The notes under the pieces are model-generated. The model worked only from the letters and a program-made list of their open reading frames with translations, made no database searches and was not told where the DNA came from. 64,000 nt of DNA from Streptomyces venezuelae (GTDB lineage Bacteria > Actinomycetota > Actinomycetes > Streptomycetales > Streptomycetaceae): the NCBI RefSeq assembly GCF_008642295.1, contig NZ_CP029190.1:62001-126000 (forward strand). Reading direction: 5' to 3'. Position 1 is the first letter of the stretch; each line of letters starts with the position of its first letter. A program made the translations under genes and the position numbers. Positions 8,297 through 17,050 of this stretch are shown here, one piece after another.

Positions 8297-9110
8297 TCAG
8301 CTCTCCCGGAAGATCAGAGCCGCTCCGAGGGAGGCTTTTGCTGGAACGAAGAGCTCCCCTCGGGCCGTCTCGCGTACGGGCAGGCCGTTCTCCGCAAGGA
8401 GCGCACGTACCCGAGCCATGTCGGGTGCGGCAACTGCGCAGGCAACGAGCGCCGGGAGCGCGGGCGGCTCCTCATCCGGCAGCAGATCCGGGAGGTCTGT
8501 CCTGGTCAGGAGGGTGACCGGCCCCTCTGGGGAGATCGGCCGGCCTAGATACCGCTCGTACCGCTCGCTCACCAGGGGGAGTTGTCCGTCAGGCGCGCAC
8601 AGCACCGCCTCGACGAGGTTCTGGGGCCCGTTGGGATGGTCGAGGTGACGGGTGTGCTGGAACTCCGGGTCCAAGTCGGCAACGACGCCGACCCGGCCTT
8701 CCGGCGCACCGTCGATCTCCAGATAGCGGACGGGTTCCGTGCTCATGCCGTCGGGGGTCTCGACCGGCCGGCCAACGGTGTTCACCCCGCCGTGTACGAC
8801 ACCGGCAGCGGCGAGCCGCTTCCCCGCGGCGTCGACATCCGGCGAGGAGAACATCAGGATGTGAAGCCCTTCGAAGCGATCACGCCATCCGCCAAGTTGG
8901 GCGCTGGTCTCCTCGATCCGCGACATGACCAGGGGGAGCTTCTCCGGGGGTGCCTGGAGTGGAACGATCCGCGCGTCAGGTGGCAGGCCCGCCATGCTCC
9001 CAGGCTTCACCGGGGTCACCAACTCCAAGAAGCTCCGGGAGAAGTCGGCGTGGGTGTTCGCTGCCCCGAACGGCTCCGGCTCGGCTCCCTCACGGGGTGC
9101 CAGCGCCGGC
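8297..9110 (-). pseudogene. VOC/glyoxalase-like protein, N terminus lost at cas3 junction
   Basis: About 265 residues match the glyoxalase_3-type VOC fold with its N-terminal end missing. The surviving part starts near FGAANTHADF and SFLELVTP, has a second half with GLHILMFSSPDVDAA and REPETITIVE VOC strands (EPVRYLEIDG, VACAVAAPDMARVRALL), and stops normally at 8297 (ALIFRES). Upstream of about 9100 the same frame is meaningless, while another frame encodes Cas3. A deletion has therefore joined the 3' part of this gene to cas3. Without its first metal-site strand it should be inactive. No in-frame start with a ribosome site is evident. Confidence 0.7.
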
Positions 9111-10436
9111 ACGCTGGACGGCGGAACGTGGCATGCCCTTCTTCCGGCCCCGCAGCCACTGGTGTGCGACCAGCTCGGACGCGGCGGTCCACCGGTCGTT
9201 CCGTACGGAGCGGAGGGATTCGGGGGTCCCATCGAGGTCGACGGCTGCGATCGTGCGGGCGCCGGCGCGCATGTCCCGGGCGAAGTCGTCGTTGAGGAAG
9301 GCCTTGGAGTGGGCCAGTGAGACGGTGCGGACCTCGTTGCCCGGGAGGTTCGAGAGCCAGTTGCGCAGGCGGCCGTACATCGCGTTGGCCGTTGCCCGGG
9401 TCGGCAGCGCAACGAAGCACCCGCCCGCGCGGGTACGGGAGGCGAAGATCTCCGCCACGGCAAGCGCGGCCTCGGCCTTCCCCTCCCCCATCGGCGCCTC
9501 AATGATCATCAACCCCGGATCCGGCGTCTCCCGTGCCAGCCGGACCGCTTCCTCCTGCAGGGGGCGGATCTCCGAGATCCCGAACCGGGCTTCGAAGAGC
9601 TCTTCGGGGGTCTCCGCCGGGGCCGCCGGGCTCCAGGGCGGCGGCAGTTCGATGCCCCGCCATGCGGCTTCGATCCGTTCGGTCTCGCTGCGCGGCTTGT
9701 CCTCGGGGATCAGGAGGAAGAGATCCGGGTTGCTGGCGATCCAGTCTGCGAGGATCACCAGCGCGGAGAGCACCGCTTGGACGGGCTGGGGCAATCTGAC
9801 CGCCTGCCAATCGGCCAACCGGTCCTCGACACCGTAGGCCGCAGCGCAGGTGTTCAGCAGTTCGGTCTGGACGTCATGCCAGAGTTGTTCGCTGGGGCCG
9901 GGGGTGCGGAGCAGTTCGGTGTGCTGATGGAGGTCGTGGAAGTGCTCATGGCCGGGCGGTACGCCGTGGTGTCCGCCGACGGGCACCGCGAAGGCCATCG
10001 CGGTGCGCGGGGACCATCCTCGCTGCTCAAGCCACTCCTCCAGGAGTACTTGGCCGGCCAGCCCGTGCGGGGCGCGCTTGCGGGTGTCCCCGTACTGCTT
10101 GGCGGTCCGCATCTCCAGACCTGCCGTCCGCATACGCTCCGCGAGCGTATCGACCTGGCAGGCGAAGGCGGGCGTCGCCTTCCCGATGTCGTGGACCGCG
10201 GCGAGCCATACGACGAGCCGCCTGCCATCGTCATCCCCGCCCGGGAGGCTGTCTGCGACGAGCTTGCTGACGTTGTGCGGAGTCCATTCGTCCCACAGCC
10301 GCGCAGCCATCGCTGCAGAGTCGGCCATGTGCCGCCAGAGCTGGAGCCACTTCTCCTCGCGCCGGTCGTGCTTGGCCCAGACCGTGCGCGCCGCGGGGGT
10401 CAGCCCAGTACTCCAGTGCGGTGTGTCGTGCTGCAT
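9090..10436 (-). pseudogene. cas3: Type I-E cas3, truncated after helicase motif I region
   Basis: This keeps 448 residues of a protein normally about 900 or more. Present are the Cas3'' HD nuclease domain (His36 in RHMADS, HD at 82-83 in AAVHDIGKA, HGLAGQ, GGHHG) and the beginning of the Cas3' SF2 helicase domain with motif I (APMGEGKAEAAL). The Thr normally following the Walker Lys is Ala. The DEAH box and everything after it are missing. The frame ends at 9090 in sequence that belongs to the VOC gene. Cas3 normally degrades Cascade-bound DNA; this one lacks the ATP motor and cannot work as a complete enzyme. The start is the ATG at 10436; an upstream ATG/GTG at 10454 is also in frame. Confidence 0.85.
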
Positions 10437-10797
10437 CGGATCCCCCCGGACCACAGATCTCGCCGCTCAGCCAGCGTTCGCTACCGCTGGGAGAAACGGG
10501 CTCCTCCGCCCGAGTGCAGGGAGGGAGCCCGCCCATGATCAGGGCATCAGCCCTGCCTCGAACGTCACTTCGCCAGAATCACCCGTGTGAGTGACGGCCC
10601 ACCAGGACGACCACCACGACGACGAGGACGGAGATCCGGACCCAGGCATCGAGCACCGCATCGAGCACCATGCCCGCCGATGACCTGGGGAACCGGCGGG
10701 CTCCGCAGTAATCGCGCTTGACGTGCCCGAAGTGTGTGAGGTCGGATCTGGTGTCGAGTTGACGACGATAAGCGGCACCAACACACAAGGGATCCAC
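10437..10797. other. Intergenic region between cas3 and GNAT gene
   Basis: About 360 bp contain no gene I can support. A short inverted repeat (GGGCTCC at 10498 and GGAGCCC at 10524) resembles neither a clear CRISPR repeat nor a strong terminator. The GNAT promoter must lie here, but no convincing -35/-10 pair was found. Confidence 0.4.
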
Positions 10798-11250
10798 ATG
10801 TTCATAGCAGAAGAGGGCGTTTTCGATCCTGCCGAGGTGCAGAACCTCTACGACTCGGTCGGCTGGGCGGGCTACACCAGTGACATCGACAAGCTCTGTC
10901 GCGGTCTCGTGAACTCGCACCTCGTGATCACAGCACGAGATGGATCGGGAACGCTCCTCGGGCTGGCCCGGACCATCTCCGACGACGAGTTCATCTGCTA
11001 CGTCCAGGACATCGTGGTGAATCCTGCGAACCACAGGCAGGGGGTTGGCCGGACGCTGGTTGAGCACCTGATGCGGCGGTACTCCCACTGCCGATTCTTC
11101 CTCCTGTCCACGGACCACGAGTCGTCACCGGAAGGCAAGCGCAACCACGCGTTCTACCGGAGCCTGGGCTTCCTGTCCTACGAAGAAAAGGAGATGGCAG
11201 GCTTCGGACTGCCTTGGAACCGCCCCAACCTGCGCGATGTGACTCCATAA
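10798..11250 (+). CDS. GNAT-family N-acetyltransferase
   Basis: This is a 150-residue acetyl-CoA-dependent acetyltransferase. Motif A is visible in VQDIVVNPANHRQGVGRTLVEHLM, where RQGVGR binds the CoA pyrophosphate; the C-terminal part has NHAFYRSLGFLSYEEKEM, the typical motif B. The ATG at 10798 gives the normal family length; codons upstream to 10723 lie in intergenic-looking sequence. It is a single gene converging on the SRPBCC gene with a 16-bp gap. Substrate class (small amine or protein) cannot be told from sequence. Confidence 0.9.
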   Translation: MFIAEEGVFDPAEVQNLYDSVGWAGYTSDIDKLCRGLVNSHLVITARDGSGTLLGLARTISDDEFICYVQDIVVNPANHRQGVGRTLVEHLMRRYSHCRFFLLSTDHESSPEGKRNHAFYRSLGFLSYEEKEMAGFGLPWNRPNLRDVTP

Positions 11251-11266
11251 GCATGGCTCGGCCGGC

Positions 11267-11746
11267 CTATCGCGCCTGGTGCACCTGGTGCACCTGGTGC
11301 ACCTGAGGCGCCCGTGCCGCCAGACCACGCCGGCCGGACCCCATCGCTGCGGCGTGGTTGAGGTGGAAGAACGGCCGCGCCAGGGGCATCCAGAGCCGCA
11401 GCGCTGCCTTCCGTACGGTGACGTGTTCAGCGAAACGGGCCACACAGCCCTCGTGCTCGTCGGGATCGATGGTCCAGCGGACGCTTCCCGCGATGTCGCC
11501 GTCCACCGAAGCCTCCAGAACGCGCGCGACCGGATCCTCCACGACCGGTGTGAGCCGGGCCGTCAGCGCGTAGGGCAGCAGGGCCCGGATGACGACCTCG
11601 CATTCGCCCTCGCCGGTTTGCCGCACCGAGCGGAAGGCCGACCACCAGGAGGGGTAGGCCCCGACGTCGGCGAGCATCGCGTACACGGCATCCGGCGAGA
11701 GCCGTGATCGCCAGGCGCCGGTGAATCGGATGTCGTGGCGGCTCAC
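11267..11746 (-). CDS. SRPBCC-fold (polyketide cyclase/START-like) protein
   Basis: This 159-residue protein has the helix-grip fold that binds a hydrophobic ligand: RFTGAWRSRLSPDAVYAMLADVGAYPSWW at the N terminus, VIRALLPYALTARLTP in the middle, and a C-terminal helix with LRLWMPLARPFFHLNH. It starts with GTG at 11746, overlapping the permease stop by 4 nt, so it is the last gene of the polyprenyl synthase-ABC operon. The C terminus ends in a short repeat (VHQVHQVHQ) encoded by a 9-bp tandem repeat. I infer a role in binding or processing the isoprenoid-linked product. Confidence 0.82.
   Translation of the reverse strand: MSRHDIRFTGAWRSRLSPDAVYAMLADVGAYPSWWSAFRSVRQTGEGECEVVIRALLPYALTARLTPVVEDPVARVLEASVDGDIAGSVRWTIDPDEHEGCVARFAEHVTVRKAALRLWMPLARPFFHLNHAAAMGSGRRGLAARAPQVHQVHQVHQAR
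11277..11304. repeat. 9-bp tandem repeat in gene 3' end
   Basis: About three copies of GGTGCACCT lie at the end of the SRPBCC coding region and encode the VHQ repeat. Because the unit is 9 bp, slippage would change length without changing frame. Confidence 0.6.
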
Positions 11747-12561
11747 GCGGTTCTCCCTGTGGGCAGGGTGGGCTGGGCGGGCAGGGTGGCGGCAGGCGCG
11801 CGGAGGTGGCTGCGGGTCCGGGCGAAGAACGCGGCCGTGCCCAGCAGCCACATGGCGAGGAACCAGGCGGGGCCGAGCAGCAGATGACCGTACGGTGTGA
11901 CCGAGGGCGTGAAGCCCGCGGCCACGGCGACCTGGGTGGGGCCGTACCCGGGAAGGAACTGGAGCCCGCCCTTGTCGGCGCCCGTATTGCTCATCGGGTT
12001 CTGCAGCATCGTGTCGAGCAGGCTGGCCATGATGATGACGAAGAGGCCGGCCAGTTCATTGCGCAGGAACGCGCCGAGCAGGATGCCGATGCCGCCGTAG
12101 CTCAGGGCGGCGGTGAACAGACCGAGCGCGAGGAGGACGGGCCGCACCGGGTCCCAGTACCAGCACACCACGACCGTGGCGTACACCGCGATGAGCGCGG
12201 AGGCGACCACCATCGCGATGACCTTGCTCGCCAGGAGACAGCTGCGCGGGTACCCGGCGAGCGCCAGCCTGCGGTCGAAGGCAAGGGCCCTGAAGGTCGG
12301 CATGAACATCATGAACCCGACGATGAGCGTCACCGTGTTGACGGCCCCGGAGACCATGGTGAGGTGGTTGCCGTTCACGGTGACGGTCCGCCCGGCCGCG
12401 CGCAGCAGGAAGCGCACCGGCGTGGCGGTGACGAACCAGTGTTCCAGCGTCAGCCAGAGGGGGATGTAGACGACGACCAGCACGAGGGCCAGGCGGTTGC
12501 GGGCGTGTTCCAGGAGCGCGAACCCGGCACCGGTACGGAACCTCTGCCATGCCCGGCTCAC
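11743..12561 (-). CDS. ABC transporter permease (ABC-2 type)
   Basis: This 272-residue integral membrane protein has about six hydrophobic segments, for example LALVLVVVYIPLWL, VNTVTLIVGFMMFM, VIAMVVASALIAVYATVV, VLLALGLFTAALSYGGIGILLGAF and LLGPAWFLAMWLLGTAAFF. The layout is that of ABC-2 export permeases, with a periplasmic loop after the first segment. GTG at 12561 overlaps the ATPase stop (GTGA), so the two subunits are translationally coupled. With the ATPase it should form an exporter. No substrate is known; the polyprenyl synthase in the same operon suggests an isoprenoid. Confidence 0.82.
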   Translation of the reverse strand: MSRAWQRFRTGAGFALLEHARNRLALVLVVVYIPLWLTLEHWFVTATPVRFLLRAAGRTVTVNGNHLTMVSGAVNTVTLIVGFMMFMPTFRALAFDRRLALAGYPRSCLLASKVIAMVVASALIAVYATVVVCWYWDPVRPVLLALGLFTAALSYGGIGILLGAFLRNELAGLFVIIMASLLDTMLQNPMSNTGADKGGLQFLPGYGPTQVAVAAGFTPSVTPYGHLLLGPAWFLAMWLLGTAAFFARTRSHLRAPAATLPAQPTLPTGRTA

Positions 12562-13223
12562 CGCACCGCTCCCTGGACGCCGGCCGGCCGGCCTTCTCCG
12601 CTCCATGGCGTCGTCACACCGTCCCGCAACCGGTGGACGACGTCCAGCCGCCCGGTGTCCCAGGCCAGGTGCGATACGACCAGGACACAGCGGCCCCGGT
12701 CGCGCAGCCGGGCAGCCACCTCCCAGAAGCGCAGGTACGTCTCCCAGTCGAAGCCCTGGTACGGCTCGTCGAGCAGCAGGACGTACGGATCGTGCATGAG
12801 CGCCAAGGTGAGGTTCAGCTTCTGTCGGGCGCCTCCGCTGAGCTGCTCCACCCGCGTGTGCCGGTACTCGGCGAGGTGCAGTTCCTCCAGCAGCTGCTCC
12901 GCGCGGCAGGCGCTCCCGTCCAGGCGGTAGGCGGTCCGGAACCACCGCAGGTGCTGGTCGACGGTGAGTACGTCGTTGAGCACTGCCTCCTGCGGGCAGT
13001 ACCCCAGCGAGCCGCGGAGCTCCACCTCTCCCGCGTCGGCGGCTGTCTGCCCGCACAGAACCCGCAGCAAGGTGCTCTTGCCCGAACCGTTTTCCCCCAC
13101 GACTCCCGCCAAGGTGCCGGGCTGCAGGGTCAGCGAGACGCCCTTCAGGACGCGGCGCGACCGGTAGGCCTTGTGGACGTCGTGCACGCGCAAGGCGTAC
13201 GGGGTAACGGGCGGCGGCGGCAT
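12558..13223 (-). CDS. ABC transporter ATP-binding protein
   Basis: This 221-residue nucleotide-binding subunit has Walker A GENGSGKST (43-51), a Q-loop near CPQEAV, the signature LSGGARQ (128-134), Walker B VLLLDEP (148-154) and the switch His in VVSHL. Length is normal for a stand-alone NBD. It begins 27 bp after the polyprenyl synthase stop and overlaps the permease start, so it is the second gene of the operon. It powers the membrane partner encoded next. Confidence 0.93.
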   Translation of the reverse strand: MPPPPVTPYALRVHDVHKAYRSRRVLKGVSLTLQPGTLAGVVGENGSGKSTLLRVLCGQTAADAGEVELRGSLGYCPQEAVLNDVLTVDQHLRWFRTAYRLDGSACRAEQLLEELHLAEYRHTRVEQLSGGARQKLNLTLALMHDPYVLLLDEPYQGFDWETYLRFWEVAARLRDRGRCVLVVSHLAWDTGRLDVVHRLRDGVTTPWSGEGRPAGVQGAVR

Positions 13224-13250
13224 GGCGGGTCGTACCTTTCGGGATGACGG

Positions 13251-14363
13251 TCAGCGCGTGCGGCTGGACAGGTCGTCGATCAGAGAACGCCACTGTTGCC
13301 GAGCGGCCTGCGGGAGCGCCGCCCCGTCCAGCGTGGCGACGGCCGACGCCACGTGGCGGGCGGCGGCTTCCTCGGCACGTTCCCGGCTGCCCGTGGCCTC
13401 CAGCAGGCGCATGACCTCGCTGACCTGGGCCGGTGCCGGCGGGCCGGAACCGGGCGGCGCAGCGTCGAGCAGGGTCGCGATCCAACGGCCGTCGGCGGTC
13501 CCGGACATGGCGGCCAGAACCAGGGGCAGGGTCTTTTTGCCGCGGGCCAGGTCCGCGCCGACGGGTTTCCCGGTGAGCGCGCTGTCGCCCCACAGGCCGA
13601 GTACGTCGTCCAGGATCTGGAACGCCACCCCGAGGTCGCAGCCCGCGCTGCGCAGCGCGCGCACCACGGCCGGCGGCGCGTCCGAGAGAACGGCGCCGAG
13701 AGCAGCCGCGCAGCCGAAGAGTGCGCCGGTCTTGCCGCGCGCCATGCGCACGTACCGGCTCTCGGACACCTCACGAAGCGACCGGCGCTCCAGGGCGAGG
13801 TCCTCCGCCTGCCCCTCCACCATCTGCTCGACGGTGACGAGGAGTTCCTCGGTGGCCGCGTGTGCTCCCGGGACCTGCGCGCGCAGAACCGTGGCAACGG
13901 CCTGGACGACGAGCGCGTCACCGGCGAGCACGGCCGAACCGGTACCGAATCGGACCCACGCGGCCGGCCGGCCCCGCCGCTGCATGTCGCCGTCCATGAT
14001 GTCGTCGTGCAGCAGCGAGAGCTGGTGTACGAGCTCCACCGCGGTACCGGCGACGGCCGCGAACCGCTCCGCAGCGCCCACGGAGCGGACCGAAAGCAGC
14101 GCGAGCCCCGCGCGGACCCGCTTGGCCGCCACCTGCCGGACCGCGCCCTGCGAGTCGCCGGAGTCCCAGCCCAGGTGGTACCGGCACACCGTGGCCAGGG
14201 AGGGGTGCAGCCGGTCCACGACCTCGCGCAGCAGGGGATCGACGAGCTCCGTCCCCCGCCTCAGAAGCTCCTCGGTGCCCGCCCCGGTTCCGGTTGCGGG
14301 CGCGGTTGCGGTGGCGGGCACGGCGCTCAGCAGCCCGGTGCCGTACGGCCGTGTGTGCGTCAT
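13251..14363 (-). CDS. Polyprenyl diphosphate synthase
   Basis: This 370-residue class 1 isoprenyl-PP synthase has the first Asp-rich motif DDIMD (120-124, followed by MQRRGRP) and the second motif region DDVLGLWGD (252-260), where Gly replaces the fifth-position Asp as in many bacterial enzymes. These bind Mg and the allylic diphosphate and condense it with isopentenyl diphosphate. I chose the ATG at 14363 (MTHTRPYGTG); codons up to 14447 give an Arg-rich unlikely extension. It heads an operon with an ABC exporter and an SRPBCC protein. No phytoene synthase or terpene cyclase is beside it, so product chain length and fate are open. Confidence 0.9.
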   Translation of the reverse strand: MTHTRPYGTGLLSAVPATATAPATGTGAGTEELLRRGTELVDPLLREVVDRLHPSLATVCRYHLGWDSGDSQGAVRQVAAKRVRAGLALLSVRSVGAAERFAAVAGTAVELVHQLSLLHDDIMDGDMQRRGRPAAWVRFGTGSAVLAGDALVVQAVATVLRAQVPGAHAATEELLVTVEQMVEGQAEDLALERRSLREVSESRYVRMARGKTGALFGCAAALGAVLSDAPPAVVRALRSAGCDLGVAFQILDDVLGLWGDSALTGKPVGADLARGKKTLPLVLAAMSGTADGRWIATLLDAAPPGSGPPAPAQVSEVMRLLEATGSRERAEEAAARHVASAVATLDGAALPQAARQQWRSLIDDLSSRTR

Positions 14364-15070
14364 CGGTCCTTCGCCCCGTCTCATCGTGGCTCGCGGCTGT
14401 CCGGGCCATCCGCTCGCCATACGACGGCGACGGCCAACCGGATTCACTCATTCCAGCCAACGAGCCGACCGACTCAACGCAACGGTCCGGTTCAGTGACC
14501 TCAGCCCCGGGCGTGAACGACCGGGGGGCGTTGGTACCAGCCGGCACCGTCCAGGACCTGGTGGAGGATTCCGCCGGCCGCTGCCCTCCGCTGGGGTGCG
14601 TACGCGGACACGGTCAGGGCGAGGCCTTGAACGCTACGGGTGAAGGGATCGGCCGGGGCCCAGCCGGTGCCGAAATTCCCTACGCCTCGCGACGAGCTCC
14701 GATTTTGCAACCGCCGAATGCTTGGGTCCTTGCATCGTGTACTGCTACGACGACCTCAACAGCCCAAACCGCAGAGCGGAGTACTGGGTCTGGGATGTCT
14801 GGCCGCAGGACCGGTTACACAAGCCTGACCTGCGGACATACGACGTCCATGCCGCAGTATGCGAGCTGGAGCGGCTGACTGCGGAAGATCGTCCAGTTCC
14901 GCGCGGCGCGCGGTGATCCATTCCAACAGCTCGGCATCCGACGCGCGCAGGATCGTAGAGGCGGGGGCGGTGACAGAGTCTGCCACCGCCCCCATTGGTT
15001 CGTCAGCGGGGCTTGAACAGCTGGATGCCATTCAAGTCCCTCTTTGAATCTGGCCCACTCAGATGCTCTG
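14364..15070. other. Gene-poor region with possible coding scraps
   Basis: About 700 bp separate the polyprenyl operon from the small protein at 15.1 kb. Two weak coding traces exist: a plus-strand frame 14722-14916 (GPCIVYCYDDLNSPNRRAEY, 64 residues) and a minus-strand frame around 14501-14710 (GTGWAPADPFTRSVQG, DGAGWYQRPP). Neither has a ribosome site or a recognised family. I regard both as likely gene fragments. The operon promoter should lie near 14370-14450. Confidence 0.35.
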
Positions 15071-15071
15071 A

Positions 15072-15090
15072 GGAAGGGTATTGCCCTTCT
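15072..15090 (-). terminator. Small stem-loop after the 15.1-kb gene
   Basis: GAAGGG-TATTG-CCCTTC forms a 6-bp stem starting about 17 bp beyond the minus-strand stop at 15107. It is weak but well placed. Confidence 0.4.
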
Positions 15091-15106
15091 GGCCTTTCTA
15101 GCCCGT

Positions 15107-15406
15107 CTAGTACGACAGGTCCTTCTGCTCCGTGATCAGGCGGCCGGCGATGTGCAGGTTGCCGTCGGAGTCGAGTACCGCGATGACCTTCTTCGTGGAG
15201 CCGTGGTGGGTCGTGAAGTAGATCTTGTCCGCCTCCTGCGAGGTGGAGTGGTTCGTGTTCACCGACAGCTCGATGCTCACCGGCGAGCTGATGAGCACGT
15301 CTTTCTTGGGCGAGTTCGGGTAGATCTGGTTCTGCCGCAGCTTGACGCGGCCGTGGGTGTCGCCCTCGTCCCAGTCCGTCGCAGTTCCAAGATCAATATC
15401 AGGCAT
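15107..15406 (-). CDS. Small conserved-looking protein, unknown function
   Basis: This 99-residue protein starts MPDIDLGTATDWDEGDTHG, with an excellent ribosome site (GGAGGGG 7 nt before the ATG at 15406). It looks like one beta-sandwich domain: many Thr/Ser/Asn and alternating hydrophobics (KLRQNQIYPNSP, SIELSVNTNHSTS, DKIYFTTHHGSTKKVIAVLD, NLHIAGRLI). There is no signal peptide, membrane segment or cysteine. It resembles small Streptomyces proteins of DUF type that I cannot name safely. A small hairpin follows the stop. Its promoter must lie in 15410-15650, where the base composition is slightly less GC-rich. Confidence 0.75.
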   Translation of the reverse strand: MPDIDLGTATDWDEGDTHGRVKLRQNQIYPNSPKKDVLISSPVSIELSVNTNHSTSQEADKIYFTTHHGSTKKVIAVLDSDGNLHIAGRLITEQKDLSY

Positions 15407-15677
15407 GTGATTTCCCCTCCAGTTCGGGCGGACCGCCACTCCTCTCGCAGGTCTCCAGCGCCACGTTGCTCCACGCCTGAAGCCCGGCAAGGACGCGCCC
15501 CGCTCCCCCAGTACAAGAAATTGCCAGTCGGGCACGTCGCAACGTTTCCCGAAACCCGATCGATAACCTACACGGCCCGTTCACCCGATGGGGGCAAACA
15601 GCACAGAGGATCAAGAAAGGCGAAAAAAGATGTCTGCAGACGTCTGAATAACTGCGTACCGGGGGAAGCGGGGAAGT

Positions 15678-16185
15678 GCCCACTCGGCCGCTGCTTGACA
15701 GCAAACCAGTCCCTCCGGCCGAGTATGCCTGCGTCTACCGGCTGCCCGTAACGGTGTTCATGGGTGGGACGATCGCCCCGTGGCCGTTGACGCTGTGCTT
15801 CGAGGACCGCGTGCTGCTGGTCGTTGCGTACTGGCGGACCAACCTGACGATGCCGCAGCTCGCACTCTTGTTCGACGTTGCGAGTCCACGGTCGACCGCG
15901 TTGTCGATGGCCTGGGGCCAGCGTCTGGCATTGATCCAGCGGCAACGCTTCCACAAGGGCACTGTTCTCATCGTGGATGGCACGCTCGCGCCCACTCGCG
16001 ATCACGCCTTCGCCCACCGGCCTCGTGATCCCTCACCGCCGCAAGCGCGGGCAGGCCGAGCTCACCCCCTGGAAGGAAAAGCGCAACAGATCGCACAAGC
16101 AGATCCGAGCCCGCGTCGAAACGCCATGCTGGGCATCGCCCAGCTGCAGAGCCTTGCCCTGACCCAGTGACCGCGAGGGTCAACC
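15678..16185 (+). pseudogene. IS5-family transposase remnant (frameshifted)
   Basis: One frame gives LCFEDRVLLVVAYWRTNLTMPQLALLFDV, the N-terminal HTH of IS5-group transposases; a shifted frame gives ESTVDRVVDGLG, and the first frame returns with RFHKGTVLIVDGTLAPT, the first catalytic Asp strand of the DDE domain. Further frames hold HRRKRGQAELTPWKEKRN. At least two frameshifts and the loss of the remaining catalytic residues make it inactive. No terminal inverted repeats could be identified. Confidence 0.7.
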
Positions 16186-16424
16186 CGGCTCAGCCACGTC
16201 GGAGCCAGCAGGCTTCGGGGGCGCTGAGCGGCTCCGGACGCCTCCACCGACGCTGCGAACGCAAGGCGGACACCTTCTTGCCTTCGTCGGCATAGCCGCA
16301 GCCCGCATCGGCTACCGCCGGACTTACCAAGTGAAACAAGTCCGGGGTGACGGGAACCTGGCCCGCTGCCAATGGCTCTACCAGAGCGAGCAGTGCCTAC
16401 AGCGCGCACCAAGGAGTGTAACTA

Positions 16425-16586
16425 ATGTCCATCTTGCGTAAGTTACATGCGGCTGCCCTACTCACCACCGCATTGACCGGTGTTTTCCTGTCCACCGCTG
16501 GCCCGGCCCACGCCGAGACGGTGTCTGGTGACACAGCCGCAAGTGACCGTCTCGTGGTCGCGTGCCAGTGCGAACGCAGCTGGTGA
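16425..16586 (+). CDS. Tiny secreted peptide with a TTA codon
   Basis: This is a 53-residue open frame with a good ribosome site (AAGGAG at 16411-16416, 8 nt before the ATG). Residues 1-30 are a classical Sec signal peptide: MSILRKLHAAALLTTALTGV, hydrophobic core, then cleavage after AHA. The mature peptide is only about 23 residues (ETVSGDTAASDRL, then VVACQCERSW) with two Cys in a CQC pair. Codon 7 is TTA, the rare leucine codon that in Streptomyces depends on the bldA tRNA. It follows the IS5 remnant. I do not recognise a family; a secreted signalling or surface peptide is possible. Confidence 0.55.
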   Translation: MSILRKLHAAALLTTALTGVFLSTAGPAHAETVSGDTAASDRLVVACQCERSW

Positions 16587-16687
16587 ACCTGGCTGGCCTT
16601 CGATCGGCCGGTTCCGGAACTAGTCAGACGTGAAGGGGTCAGGCCGGCCAGCCGGCGCGCCCGAATACGGGCGGCAACTGCCGCCAC

Positions 16688-17050
16688 ATGCAGCCCGAGG
16701 TAGCGACGAACAAGATGAATCTGACCACCGGCAGTATCTGGCGGCTCCACCACGGCGACCAGGAGATTGCCCGGCTGACGGTGACCGGTGCCGACTGGCC
16801 CTGGACTCACGCCGAAGTCGAGACGCTCCCCGGCTATGCAGAGTTCCGTTCCGTCTTCACCGAGCAAGAGCGGGCTGTCGACGAGGAGGACTGGGAGCAG
16901 GTCGACGCCTGCTACACCCGGATCCGCAAGGCGCTCACCATGGCGTTCCCCGACGGCAGCCCGGTGGCGGAGTTCATGTTGCACATCCACGACGACGGCA
17001 CGGCCGGCTGGCGCTGGCATGACGAGCCCTTCGACGCGGTGAACACGTGA
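16688..17050 (+). CDS. Unknown protein, first of a coupled pair
   Basis: The frame from 16688 gives 120 residues; an internal ATG at 16715 (MNLTTGSIWRLHHGDQE) is an equally possible start giving 111. It is acidic, with alternating beta strands and one amphipathic helix (YAEFRSVFTEQERAVDEEDW). No signal peptide, metal site or catalytic motif is seen. The stop overlaps the GTG of the next gene (GTGA), so both are translated together. Such small acidic pairs are common near polymorphic-toxin and accessory loci and are often immunity-like, but this is only a context guess. Confidence 0.6.
   Translation: MQPEVATNKMNLTTGSIWRLHHGDQEIARLTVTGADWPWTHAEVETLPGYAEFRSVFTEQERAVDEEDWEQVDACYTRIRKALTMAFPDGSPVAEFMLHIHDDGTAGWRWHDEPFDAVNT

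Noticed and set aside
10498..10530. Inverted repeat near cas3 start as a CRISPR repeat
   Set aside because: Only 7-bp arms match, and the sequence between them does not fit the I-E repeat. It could be chance.
11751..13593. Long minus-strand frame covering ATPase, permease and upstream sequence
   Set aside because: Only its 3' part (from 12561) is the permease. The upstream half is a shadow of the ATPase gene in another frame.
14756..15031. Minus-strand frame of 91 codons (SDAELLEWITARRAELDDLP)
   Set aside because: Only about 25 residues look protein-like, there is no ribosome site, and the rest is Pro/Cys-rich. It may be a gene scrap, but I could not support a gene.
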